Shown piece after piece: positions 23,343 to 31,582 of a stretch of 64,000 nt of DNA. Under the pieces are notes generated by a model. The model did no database searches. It saw nothing but the letters and a program-made list of their open reading frames with translations, and had not been told where the DNA came from. Position numbers and translations under genes: made by a program. Within the stretch, counting starts at the first letter, position 1, and every line of letters starts with the position of its first letter. The DNA is from Streptomyces sp. TRM49041. GTDB lineage: Bacteria > Actinomycetota > Actinomycetes > Streptomycetales > Streptomycetaceae. The DNA lies in NCBI RefSeq assembly GCF_008271805.1, contig NZ_VSRY01000160.1:44433-108432 (forward strand). Direction: 5' to 3'.

Positions 23343-24806
23343 TCACCTGACGCCGGTCGTGGCACCGGGCGGGCGACGGGACGGCCTCGTCCGCTCGAAG
23401 ACGTGCGCCAGACGGAACAGAACGGGTTCGCTGAACGCCCTACCGGTGAAGGTGATTCCGACAGGCAGGCCCTCCGTCCAGCCCGCCGGCACACTGATGG
23501 CGGGGTAACCGGCAAGGCCGGGCACGAGCGCGGCTCCGTGCGGATCGGGATCGCCCTCGACGACGTCGATCGGCCACGGCGGCGGGCAGGTGGGCATGAC
23601 CAGCGCGTCGAGTCGGCGCTCGTCCATGACGGCGTCGATGCCTTCCGCCCGTGCCTTTCGCCGCACGGTGGCCAACGCGTCCCGGTAGCCCGGGTCGTCG
23701 AGGTCGGGGGCGTGTGCGGCCAGCATCTCCAGGATGTCCTGCTCGTACAGCTCCAGCTCGACCGCGGCGTTCGCCCGGTTGGCCTCCACCAGGGCGGCGA
23801 TGGTACGCGGGTGGCTGCCGGGCGTTCGGGCAAGGTACTGCCCCAGGCCGTGGGCGGTCTCGTTCACCACGACGCGGCCGAAGGACGGATCGGTGGTGAG
23901 CTCGTCCACTCCCGGAATGTCCGTGTCCTCGACGATGACCGCGCCAACCCCGCTCAGGGCTTCCAGAGCGGACTCGGCAACAGCGTCGGCCGCTTCGCTG
24001 TAGCCGAAGAACATTTTTCGAGGCACGCCGATGCGCACACCGCGCAGGTCCGTGGCGCCGAGGAAGCTCAGGTAGTCGAGCACGGGCACGCCGTCCGTCG
24101 CGGCGTCGAGCGGGTCGGGCCCGGCGATCACGGAGAGGACTTCCGCGGCGTCGGCGACCGAACGCGCCAGGGGTCCGATCGAGTCGAAGCTGGGGATACC
24201 GGGGATCATGCCCGCCCGGCTGGTGAGTCCGGTGGTCGGCTTCACACCGACAAGGCAGTTCGCGGCGGCGGGCCCCAGGATCGACCCGATGGTCTCGGTG
24301 CCGATCGCCACGGCGCACAGGTTCGCCGAGGCGCCCACCGCCGAGCCCGAACTCGACCCGTGCGGCGATCGCGTCGGGTCGTACGGATTGCGCGTCTGGC
24401 CACCCCGGGCGCTCCAGCCCGCGGGCCCGAGAATCCACGACGTCTTGTTCGCCTTGCCCAGCAGCACGGCTCCGGCGGCTCGCAGCCGAGCCACGACGGT
24501 GGCGTCGCGGTCCGGCCGGGACCCGAGCATGACCGTCGAGCCGCTCGTGGTGTGCATGCGATCGACGGTGTCCAGGTTGTCCTTGAGGAGGACGGGGACG
24601 CCGTGCAGCGGACCACGGATCGGGCCGGCGTCCAGCCGGGCGGCCTCTGCCTCGGCATCCGGATTGACCTCGATGACCGCGCACAGTTCGTCATTAAAGC
24701 GCTCGATGCGGTCCAGATACCAGCGGGTCAACTCGAGGGCGGTGAGACTCCCGTCGCCGAGTGCCTTCCGCAGTTGAGCCACTGTCGCCTCGGTCGGATC
24801 AAGCAC
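23343..24806 (-). CDS. Amidase signature (AS) family hydrolase
   Basis: The enzyme is 487 residues with the complete AS fold. The Ser-cisSer-Lys triad is visible: Lys in GVPVLLKDNLDT, the Gly/Ser-rich loop SPHGSSSGSAVGASANLCAV with its cis-Ser, and the nucleophile in ETIGSILGPAAANCLVG. It resembles GatA but should be a stand-alone amide hydrolase, since no GatB/C partner is present. In this setting it could process the peptide product, a precursor amide or a protecting group, or be unrelated. The GTG at 24804-24806 has GGAGG nearby and overlaps the end of the thioesterase gene by 8 bases; the open frame runs to 25154 only as a shadow. Confidence 0.8.
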   Translation of the reverse strand: MLDPTEATVAQLRKALGDGSLTALELTRWYLDRIERFNDELCAVIEVNPDAEAEAARLDAGPIRGPLHGVPVLLKDNLDTVDRMHTTSGSTVMLGSRPDRDATVVARLRAAGAVLLGKANKTSWILGPAGWSARGGQTRNPYDPTRSPHGSSSGSAVGASANLCAVAIGTETIGSILGPAAANCLVGVKPTTGLTSRAGMIPGIPSFDSIGPLARSVADAAEVLSVIAGPDPLDAATDGVPVLDYLSFLGATDLRGVRIGVPRKMFFGYSEAADAVAESALEALSGVGAVIVEDTDIPGVDELTTDPSFGRVVVNETAHGLGQYLARTPGSHPRTIAALVEANRANAAVELELYEQDILEMLAAHAPDLDDPGYRDALATVRRKARAEGIDAVMDERRLDALVMPTCPPPWPIDVVEGDPDPHGAALVPGLAGYPAISVPAGWTEGLPVGITFTGRAFSEPVLFRLAHVFERTRPSRRPPGATTGVR

Positions 24807-25569
24807 AGGACACCTCCGGCAGAGAGGAGAGCTCACGCAGCAGTGCTGCCTCGTGGTCGGCCAGGTAGAAGTGGCCGCCGGGAAATCGGTGCGCCGTGAA
24901 GGGGCCCGTGGTGACCTCGGCCCAGGCGTCGACGTCGTCCGCCCGGGTATCGGCGTCGTCCTCGCCGTAGAACGCGCGCACCGGGCAGCCGAGCAGGCTC
25001 GGCTGCCGGCCCGCACGGTAGTTCCGTACGAGTGTGAAGTCCGCCCGGATCGGCGGCAGGACGAGGTCGCGCAGCTCGGGGTCCTCGAAGAGCTGGGCGT
25101 CGTATCCGCCGAGCCGTTTGACCTCCTCGATGAGCGCTTCGTCGCTGAGCTCACCGCTTCCGTCGCCTCGGCGGGCCGATCCGGGGCGCGCCGAATTCCG
25201 TCGTGAGGGCGGTACCTGGCCGGAGACGAGCAACGCGCGCACCGGCATCCGCTGCGCCACCTCGTAGGCGATCCACGCGCCCATGCTGTGCCCGAACAGG
25301 ACGAGCGGCCGGTCGCGCAGGGGTGCGAGTGCCTCCGTGACCGCCTCGACCATGGGCTCCATCCGATCGAGACAGGGCTCGGTCACACGGTCCTGCCGCC
25401 CTGGATAGCGCACGACGAGCACCTCGACGTCGGAGGGCAGCGAGGCGGGCCAGGTACGGAAGGCGCTCGGGCCCCCGCCGGCATGCGCGAAGCAGACCAG
25501 GCGGACCCGGGGCTGTTCCACCGGTCGGTATTTCCGCAACCAGATGCTGGTCTGTTGAGCGGCAATCAA
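24799..25569 (-). CDS. Type II thioesterase (GrsT-like), SARP-linked copy
   Basis: This 256-residue alpha/beta hydrolase is of the editing thioesterase type found beside NRPS and PKS genes. VRLVCFAHAGGGPSAFRTW is the N-terminal signature, LVLFGHSMGAWIAYEVA holds the nucleophile Ser, GEDDADT has the Asp region and HRFPGGHFYL the catalytic His. It should free stalled or misloaded groups from carrier proteins. The start is read as TTG at 25567-25569 because GGAGG lies 7 bases upstream and homology begins there; no ATG or GTG is close. It is the second type II thioesterase in the cluster and sits directly after the SARP gene. Confidence 0.85.
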   Translation of the reverse strand: MIAAQQTSIWLRKYRPVEQPRVRLVCFAHAGGGPSAFRTWPASLPSDVEVLVVRYPGRQDRVTEPCLDRMEPMVEAVTEALAPLRDRPLVLFGHSMGAWIAYEVAQRMPVRALLVSGQVPPSRRNSARPGSARRGDGSGELSDEALIEEVKRLGGYDAQLFEDPELRDLVLPPIRADFTLVRNYRAGRQPSLLGCPVRAFYGEDDADTRADDVDAWAEVTTGPFTAHRFPGGHFYLADHEAALLRELSSLPEVSCA

Positions 25570-25664
25570 GGTACGCCTCCGAAGAAGTGTTCGAGTAGGG
25601 GGCGCGGCGCGGCCCGGACCCTCCCCGCCGCTCACGGAGACCGGCGCCGCGGCCCGACGGCGGT

Positions 25665-25692
25665 GTCCGCCGCGGACGGGGACGCGGCGGAC
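25665..25692 (-). terminator. Hairpin after the SARP gene (10-bp arms)
   Basis: GTCCGCCGCG at 25665-25674 pairs with CGCGGCGGAC at 25683-25692. It lies 46 bases beyond the SARP stop and 95 bases before the thioesterase start. It could separate the two genes or act as partial attenuation. Confidence 0.45.
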
Positions 25693-25738
25693 GGGCACCG
25701 TGGAAACCTGCCGAGTCGCGGGCTCGGCGAGAGGGCGG

Positions 25739-27727
25739 TCAGTCGACCATACGAAGGGCCGGTATCGCCCTGCTATCGGCCGGGCACTTCAGGTGGGAAG
25801 TGCCCGCTGCCAGCACTCGGTCGCACGCCGCCTTGCGGACGGAGGCGGCCACCTCCGTATGAGCCGTCTCTTCCGCGTGGAGAGCGTGCAGCGTGGGCAG
25901 ACGGTACCGGAACCAGCCGTCCGGGCCGGTGTCGGCCACTTCGATCAACGTGGCGTCCACCAGCTCCTCGAGCAGCCGCTGTGCGGCCATCGCGCCGACT
26001 TCGAGAAGGGCCTGAGCCTCCCATACCGCTATGCACTCGCCGTTGATGAGACCGAGCCGGGCGTACAGGTCGGCAGCCGCGGGCGACAGCGTCCGGTACA
26101 CGCTGTCCAGGACCCGACGGAGCACGGGGGCGCCCGCGCTGAGTTCTTCTAACCGGTGCCGGCGATCGCCGAGCCTGGTCAACAGATGGGGAAAACGCCA
26201 GTGGGGCTTGGCGACGAGGCGTGCGGCCGCCGCGGACAGGGCGAGCGGCAAGTGGTCGCACAACGAGGCAAGGCGGTGCGCGGCGGCTTCGTCTTCCTCG
26301 ACCCGTCCGTCGTCCACGAGAGAGCCGAGCAGCGTCACGGAGTCCGCCGGGGTCAGTTCCGGCACGCTCAGCCGGACCTGTGCTGCGGTCGCCAGTACGC
26401 GTCGGCTCGTCAGCAGAACGCAGCACCTCCCCGCCTTGGGGATGAAGTCATGGGCAACGTTGTCGTCGGGGACCCCATCGAGAATGACCAGGAGCCTCAG
26501 GTCCCCGATCTGTCGGTGGAACTCCCTGAGTCGGTCCCGGTAGTTGCGAGGTATTTCAGGGTCAGACATGCCGAGGGCTCGCAGGAGGGCGGCAGGGGCG
26601 TCGGCGGTGCCGGTCCTCTCGAAGTCGACATAGAGCTGCCCATCGGGAAACGCGTGTGCCGCCCTGCGCGCCCAGTGCAGCACAAGGGCGGTCTTGCCGA
26701 TTCCGGGGCGGCCCACCACCAGGCCCACGGACGACATGCCTTCGCGGGCCCGGCGAAGCAAGGCGTCGAGAGATCGGATCTCGCTGTCCCGGCCGACCAA
26801 TTCGCCTTCCGGCGACTCGAGTTGCGGCGAAGCGGTGACGATGTTTAGTGGTCCGGTCGTGTCCGTGGGCGGCATGAGGTCGGAGGCTTCCCGAAGGATG
26901 GCCGTGTGCAGATCCTGAAGGACACGGCCGGGTTCGAGGCCGATCTCCTCGCGGAAGACCCGCTGCGCCTGGCGGAAGAGGGCGAGAGCCTCGGACCGGT
27001 GACCTGAACGGTAGTGGGCGAGCATGAGCGCGGCTCGCGCCTGCTCCCACAACGGCCGGTCGTGCACGAGGGCCCTCAGCTCGGCGATGACCTCACGATG
27101 CCGGCCAAGCTGCAGTTGCAGGGTCGCGTACTGCTCGTAGGCGGTGAGCCTCCGGTGATCCAGGAGTTCCGCCTCCGTCTCGAGAACGGGGCTGGACATG
27201 TCGGGCAGAACCGGGCCTCGCCACAGCCCGAGCGCCTGTCCGAGCCGGTCGGCGGCAGCACCGACGTCCCCGTGGCGTGCGAGCGTCTGCGCGGAGTCCA
27301 CTCCGGCCGCGAACTCGGTCGAGTCGATGTGGTGTCCGGCCGAGTGCAACAGGTATCCGGGCGCGGAAGTGCCGATCAGCTCCCCTGTGAACCCAGCGGT
27401 CCTGAATGCCTTGCGCAGGCTGGCGACGCAGATGGCGATCTGGGTGCGGCATGTGGTGGGCGGCCGTCCGTTCCAGACGGCTTCGACCAGTTGATCGATC
27501 GATACGACCCGGTCCGGTGCCAGGAGCAGCATCGCCAGCACGATGCGCTGCCGGGGCCCGCCGATCTCGACCTTTCGCGGCCCCACCCACGCCTCCAGCG
27601 GGCCGAGGACCTGGAACGAGATGTTCGGCTCGGCCCGGCCGGCGCTTCTCTGCTGCGCCCGGATATGCGGAGGAGTTACCTCCGCTTTTGGTGGTTTCGC
27701 CAATGAAACTGCGGCCGCATGATGCAT
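25739..27727 (-). CDS. SARP-type regulator with NB-ARC ATPase domain (AfsR-like)
   Basis: With the ATG at 27725-27727 the protein has 662 residues. About residues 37-120 form the OmpR-like winged helix (FQVLGPLEAWVGPRKVEIG, QIAICVASLRKAFRTAG). About 125-270 form the bacterial transcriptional activation domain (PVLPDMSSPVLETEAELLDH, AYEQYATLQLQLGRHREVIA). The rest is an NB-ARC-type ATPase with P-loop VVGRPGIGKTALVLHW and RLLVILDGVPDD as Walker B. The C-terminal TPR sensor domain of full AfsR is absent. It is probably the pathway-specific activator of the NRPS genes. Codon 526 is TTA, so translation may need bldA. The frame stays open to 27868 and the extra residues (ELTELAQDELKILLKRYL) look partly protein-like, so a longer N-terminus is possible. 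Confidence 0.85.
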   Translation of the reverse strand: MHHAAAVSLAKPPKAEVTPPHIRAQQRSAGRAEPNISFQVLGPLEAWVGPRKVEIGGPRQRIVLAMLLLAPDRVVSIDQLVEAVWNGRPPTTCRTQIAICVASLRKAFRTAGFTGELIGTSAPGYLLHSAGHHIDSTEFAAGVDSAQTLARHGDVGAAADRLGQALGLWRGPVLPDMSSPVLETEAELLDHRRLTAYEQYATLQLQLGRHREVIAELRALVHDRPLWEQARAALMLAHYRSGHRSEALALFRQAQRVFREEIGLEPGRVLQDLHTAILREASDLMPPTDTTGPLNIVTASPQLESPEGELVGRDSEIRSLDALLRRAREGMSSVGLVVGRPGIGKTALVLHWARRAAHAFPDGQLYVDFERTGTADAPAALLRALGMSDPEIPRNYRDRLREFHRQIGDLRLLVILDGVPDDNVAHDFIPKAGRCCVLLTSRRVLATAAQVRLSVPELTPADSVTLLGSLVDDGRVEEDEAAAHRLASLCDHLPLALSAAAARLVAKPHWRFPHLLTRLGDRRHRLEELSAGAPVLRRVLDSVYRTLSPAAADLYARLGLINGECIAVWEAQALLEVGAMAAQRLLEELVDATLIEVADTGPDGWFRYRLPTLHALHAEETAHTEVAASVRKAACDRVLAAGTSHLKCPADSRAIPALRMVD
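26150..26152 (-). promoter_or_regulatory. TTA codon in the SARP gene
   Basis: The Leu in RRHRLEELSAG (codon 526) is TTA. As the only reader of TTA in Streptomyces is the bldA tRNA, this would tie the cluster regulator to development, as known for other SARPs. Confidence 0.8.
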
Positions 27728-28281
27728 TACTGAAGTCCCCGTTAAATACCGCTTGAGTAAAATCTTGAGCTCGTCCTGGGCAAGCTCGGTCAGTTCACAT
27801 ACCTTCGCAATCCGAAGGGTTCCCCGACGTGTTCGGCAGCTTTTCCGTCGCCTCCTCTTCGGCCGCATCCAGACCGCGCCGAGGCGGATTCACAGGACGA
27901 AACTCCAACACTTTCCTTTACTGCGCGTCCGATCGAAGGACACCGACCGCCGCGGAGGCGCTTCCCCACCTCACGGCCGCTCCCCTCTCGCACACGCCCG
28001 CTTGCGACCGCCCCACACCTTCGCCATCAGGTCAAACGGCACCGAGGTAGGGGGCGATGTCGCCCTCCACAACTTACTTCCACCGGTCAACCCGGCCGTA
28101 CGGAGGATGGCCGAAACCATCGTGATCTTGGTCTCACATCCCCCTTCCTCCCCGTCGCGACCCTTTGCGTTTACAGTTCCGACACTTTTTGTCCACATCA
28201 CCACTGCTCGCGGAACGAAGTTTCGGTGGTGGGCGCGCCCTGAACCGGGCGCACTCACCACCGAAACCTGATCACGCGGTG
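27728..28281. other. Regulatory intergenic region, 554 bases
   Basis: This is the longest gene-free stretch in the cluster. It separates the methyltransferase stop from the SARP start (both minus). The part next to the methyltransferase holds a strong hairpin (28220-28267). The part next to the SARP gene, about 27728-27800, is unusually AT-rich for this genome (for example GTTAAATACC, GAGTAAAATC) and probably contains the SARP promoter. I found no convincing gene on either strand, nor clear SARP heptamer repeats. Confidence 0.5.
28220..28267 (-). terminator. Hairpin closing the main biosynthetic operon (12-bp arms)
   Basis: GTTTCGGTGGTG at 28220-28231 pairs perfectly with CACCACCGAAAC at 28256-28267; the 24-base centre holds a second self-complementary part (GGCGCGCC and GGGCGC). 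It starts 15 bases after the methyltransferase stop at 28282, the natural end of the long minus-strand gene series. Confidence 0.65.
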
Positions 28282-29058
28282 TTATCCGAGAGTGAAGAAA
28301 ACCATCGGGTTGTGGCGGCTCTCGCGAACAGGGGTGTCGAGCCGCAGTTCCTTCTTCACCTTGCTGAGGTGCTCGATGACTTCAGGAGCCTTCGCGGCTG
28401 AAGGGGTGAAGAAGCTCTTGTTCTGCGCGACGAGCCACTTCATGAGAACCGAACCCTCGCTGATCGGCTTCGGCCGGCGACCGTGGAAGACATCGTGCAC
28501 ACTGGTCGGGGTTCCGGGGCGAACCATCGGAAAGACGTTCTCCACGTACCAGCGACCGAATCGGGCACCGTGGTCAGCGTCGATGAAGAGATAGTCCGCG
28601 CTGCCGGGGATATCTCCGAGCGTCTCCCGGACATCTCCCTTGGTGAACGTCCAGCGGTGGGCGGAAAGATCAGCCGGAACATTGCTGACCACGTGGTCGA
28701 CGATGTCGAACGAGTACAGGTGCCCCACACCGTTGTCCCGCAAAGCACTGAGAATCCACATGGTGGACCAGCCGTAGAACGTGCCGATCTCGACCACCGT
28801 CTCAGGCCGGTACTCGCGCAGCAGCAGGTAGGTGATCTCCGCCTCGTAGTCGTCGAGTTGCGCCTTCATCGACTTGCCGCGCTGCCGAAGGAAGGTCCGC
28901 TGCTGGTCCCTGACGGCACGCAGGTCGTCCTGATACTTCACATAGAGCTCTGACACTGCTTGCACGGTGAGGTCTCGAAGAGAATTCACGACACCACGTG
29001 CGGAAGCCACGTCGGTGCCGCTCTCCACCGGGCCCGGGATATTGTTCGAGATGGCCAC
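28282..29058 (-). CDS. Class I SAM-dependent methyltransferase (CmcI/Methyltransf_24-like)
   Basis: This 258-residue Rossmann methyltransferase has motif I in TVVEIGTFYGWSTMWILSAL, an acidic strand end in LYSFDIVDHVV, and DYLFIDADHGARFGRWYVEN followed by VHDVFHGRRPKPISEGSVLM. These metal-binding-like Asp/His residues resemble the cephalosporin hydroxylase (CmcI) and macrolide sugar O-methyltransferase group. It probably O-methylates the peptide or one of its hydroxylated residues. The start is GTG at 29056-29058 with a perfect AGGAGG site 7 bases upstream; homology to other members begins later. It is the last gene before the hairpin at 28220-28267. Confidence 0.75.
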   Translation of the reverse strand: MAISNNIPGPVESGTDVASARGVVNSLRDLTVQAVSELYVKYQDDLRAVRDQQRTFLRQRGKSMKAQLDDYEAEITYLLLREYRPETVVEIGTFYGWSTMWILSALRDNGVGHLYSFDIVDHVVSNVPADLSAHRWTFTKGDVRETLGDIPGSADYLFIDADHGARFGRWYVENVFPMVRPGTPTSVHDVFHGRRPKPISEGSVLMKWLVAQNKSFFTPSAAKAPEVIEHLSKVKKELRLDTPVRESRHNPMVFFTLG

Positions 29059-29148
29059 GAAATTCCTCCTGAGGTATGCTGCGCCGAAATTTGAGCAAGA
29101 AATGCAGGAAACCATAGGCCAGTGCGGCATTATTCCCTTATCGGCCGA

Positions 29149-30456
29149 TTATCGGCGGTGCCTCCGGGCGGACTTTTCCACGTCCTTGAAAGCCAGCCAA
29201 AAGACAGCGAGTACGCACGCGAAAACAAGAATCCAGCCGAGACGGAAAGCCACCCAGAATGGATCTTCCGGCGCCGTGTGGAGCCCGGGCCAGCGTTGTC
29301 CGAACCCGAGCGAGAACACGGTGGTGGCGAGCATGGACGTCTGGTGCCAGAGGAAGATCGTCATGGCCGACAGGTTCAACAACGCCACGGCCGCCCAGCA
29401 GAACTGCCCTGCGGTGGCACGCGCCCCTGCGGCGTCGGACGCGTGGGCGGGGAGGGACGGGACCGGCTCTGCAGGCTGGCCGGTCAGCCGACGGAGCGGG
29501 CCGCACAACAGCAGTCCGAGACCGCACTGGGCCAGACCGAAGCAGACAGCCGCGAGACTCGGTGGGTTGAGGTTGGACAGGGCGGCCCCGGGGACACCGA
29601 CCATGCTCGCCGGATAGCCACACCAAAGCACCAGGCCGGTCAGGCCGGCCGCGCCGCAGACGAGCATGCCGACCGCGTACCTGCGGCGGGCGAGGCCGCC
29701 GGCCGCCCAGAACACCCCCAGGGCGTAGGGCACCAACCAGCCGGTGAAGACGTTCAGCCAGCGGAGCGAATCGACCCATCCCAGGTCGCCGACCAGCCCG
29801 CGGACCAGATCCGTGGCCACGACCAGCGCGAAGGCCACCAGCACCAGCCGGCCCGCACCACACCGCCTGATCAGCGGAGTGGCCGCCGTGATCACCGCGT
29901 AGACGCAGAGGAACCAGAGCGGGGACACCGCGAGCCGCAGCAGGGTGCGGATCGTCTCGAACGCCACTCCTTCGAAGGCCAGCCCGATCAGCACCAACCC
30001 CCACACGCCCAGCAGGGCCAAGGTGGGACGCACCAACTGGCGCAACCGCTGGGCCAACCAGGTCCGGTAGCGGGTTCCGGTCGCGACCGCGGAGGCGTAG
30101 CTCTGGAATCCGACTCGGCCGCCGACGAAGAAGAACAGGGCGAGCGGCTGCAACAGCCAGGTCACCGGCGTGAGACCCGGCATGTGGTTGAGGGGGCTGT
30201 CGCCTCCCAGATGGCCGCCTGCCCGTAGCACCACCGCGCTCACCAGCCAGTGGCCGAGCACCACGCCGAGGATGGAGTAGGCACGCAGGACATCGACCGC
30301 ACGGTCGCGGGAAAACGGAGTCGCCGCATCGATACGCAGCACAGCCCGGTGCAGTCGCCGCACCGGCGTCAGCCGGACAGGCGGTGCCGGTGCCAGGTCC
30401 TTCCAGGCCACGGGGGTGGGGCGCTCGTTCTCCGTCCTGACCCGTACATCAGCCAT
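29149..30456 (-). CDS. Acyltransferase-3 family membrane protein
   Basis: This 435-residue protein has about ten membrane segments. The diagnostic N-terminal block is RDRAVDVLRAYSILGVVLGH, whose R...H residues are the family active site; FFFVGGRVGFQSYA follows. Acyltransferase-3 enzymes move acyl groups onto sugars, peptidoglycan or antibiotics. In the cluster it may acylate a hydroxyl of the product at the membrane or modify the cell surface for self-protection; neither is shown. The gene overlaps the preceding alpha/beta hydrolase gene by 8 bases (30449-30456), so the two are translated together. Confidence 0.75.
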   Translation of the reverse strand: MADVRVRTENERPTPVAWKDLAPAPPVRLTPVRRLHRAVLRIDAATPFSRDRAVDVLRAYSILGVVLGHWLVSAVVLRAGGHLGGDSPLNHMPGLTPVTWLLQPLALFFFVGGRVGFQSYASAVATGTRYRTWLAQRLRQLVRPTLALLGVWGLVLIGLAFEGVAFETIRTLLRLAVSPLWFLCVYAVITAATPLIRRCGAGRLVLVAFALVVATDLVRGLVGDLGWVDSLRWLNVFTGWLVPYALGVFWAAGGLARRRYAVGMLVCGAAGLTGLVLWCGYPASMVGVPGAALSNLNPPSLAAVCFGLAQCGLGLLLCGPLRRLTGQPAEPVPSLPAHASDAAGARATAGQFCWAAVALLNLSAMTIFLWHQTSMLATTVFSLGFGQRWPGLHTAPEDPFWVAFRLGWILVFACVLAVFWLAFKDVEKSARRHRR

Positions 30457-31444
30457 GGGACACCTGCCGGCCTCGGTCCAGGCCGATCAGCGCGATACTC
30501 CGGAGCGAAAGGCTGCCGGGGCGCAGGTAGTCGCCGTGCCGGCTGTCTCCGGTGGGGAGCCGTCGGGCGCCGAACTCCACGGACGCCGGGTCCGGGCCGA
30601 ACCCCACTCTCTCACCGAACACGCCGTACTGAGCGTGCGGCACATACGAGATCCAGTCCTCGCTGCCGCGCCCTGCCCACACCGGGACGCGCGCGCCCAG
30701 TTCAACGGCCGAGTCGACGCCCATCCCCGGACTGCCGAAAACCGCGACACCCGACAGCGTGGACTGCGCGGACCGATCCATTCCGCGCACCGCTTCCCCG
30801 CACACCACGGACCCGTACGAATGGCACATCAGAGCCACGGAGGCATCGGGGTTGATTCCCCGTAGCCGGTCGATCTGGCGGCGGAGCAGTCGGCCGCCCT
30901 CCTCCGCTCGCTCCTGGGTCACGGTGTCGCGGCTCTTGGTGCGGGGCGCCCGGTAGCCGTACCACCCGATGACGGCAACGCGTGTCTCCGGTGCGACGGC
31001 TCGCATCTCGGCGTACAGCGCTCGGCTTCCCCCGGCCACCGAACCGTGCCGGGAGCCGAGGTGGTCGAAGGTGTCGATGGTGGTGTCCGAGCCCGGCACC
31101 AGAAGGGCGATCCGCTGCGCGTGCGCCAGGTCTCCGAGCACCTCCACCGCCTGGCCGTCACCATCGGCGGAGGCCTCCAGGAAGTGGCGGTCGGGGGAGG
31201 CGAGAGCGCCCAGTGCCCGGGCCCGCTCACCGTCACCCATCCGGCGTGCCGCATCGGCTGCGCGGGCGAGATAACGCCGGTTCTCGCCGTAGAGCTCGGG
31301 CAGGTCCTTCGCCGCCACGGCCACATGTTGGGGCGCGGGCGGCAGGCCGAGCACCCCGTTCGCAGCCGCGGCCGTGACGGACGCGACGATGCTTCCGGCG
31401 ACGGTGGCTATCAGCATTCCGAGTCTGATCCGCGCAGCGCGCAT
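30449..31444 (-). CDS. Secreted or membrane-anchored DUF1023 alpha/beta hydrolase
   Basis: The protein is 331 residues with an N-terminal hydrophobic anchor or signal (GMLIATVAGSIVASVTAAAA). The hydrolase core has IALLVPGSDTTIDTFDHLGS, VAVIGWYGYRAP and the nucleophile elbow ALMCHSYGSVVCGEA, in which Cys replaces the usual Gly before His-Ser. The Asp is probably in RGSEDWISY and the His in GDSRHGDYL. DUF1023 hydrolases are common secreted actinobacterial enzymes with unknown substrates. Overlap with the acyltransferase gene suggests they act on the same molecule, perhaps adding and removing an acyl group. The ATG has AAGGGA about 9 bases upstream. Confidence 0.75.
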   Translation of the reverse strand: MRAARIRLGMLIATVAGSIVASVTAAAANGVLGLPPAPQHVAVAAKDLPELYGENRRYLARAADAARRMGDGERARALGALASPDRHFLEASADGDGQAVEVLGDLAHAQRIALLVPGSDTTIDTFDHLGSRHGSVAGGSRALYAEMRAVAPETRVAVIGWYGYRAPRTKSRDTVTQERAEEGGRLLRRQIDRLRGINPDASVALMCHSYGSVVCGEAVRGMDRSAQSTLSGVAVFGSPGMGVDSAVELGARVPVWAGRGSEDWISYVPHAQYGVFGERVGFGPDPASVEFGARRLPTGDSRHGDYLRPGSLSLRSIALIGLDRGRQVSHG

Positions 31445-31582
31445 GGACAGCTGTCCCTTCTCTGGGCATGGGCCGACGCGAGGCGGCGGGCCGGGGGAAA
31501 GCGGCGTCGAGGACGCCGAGGTGTTGGGGTGGGGAGAACCGGGCCGCGGCGAGATGTGAGCGGGCCCGTCATGGGCAGAAGG

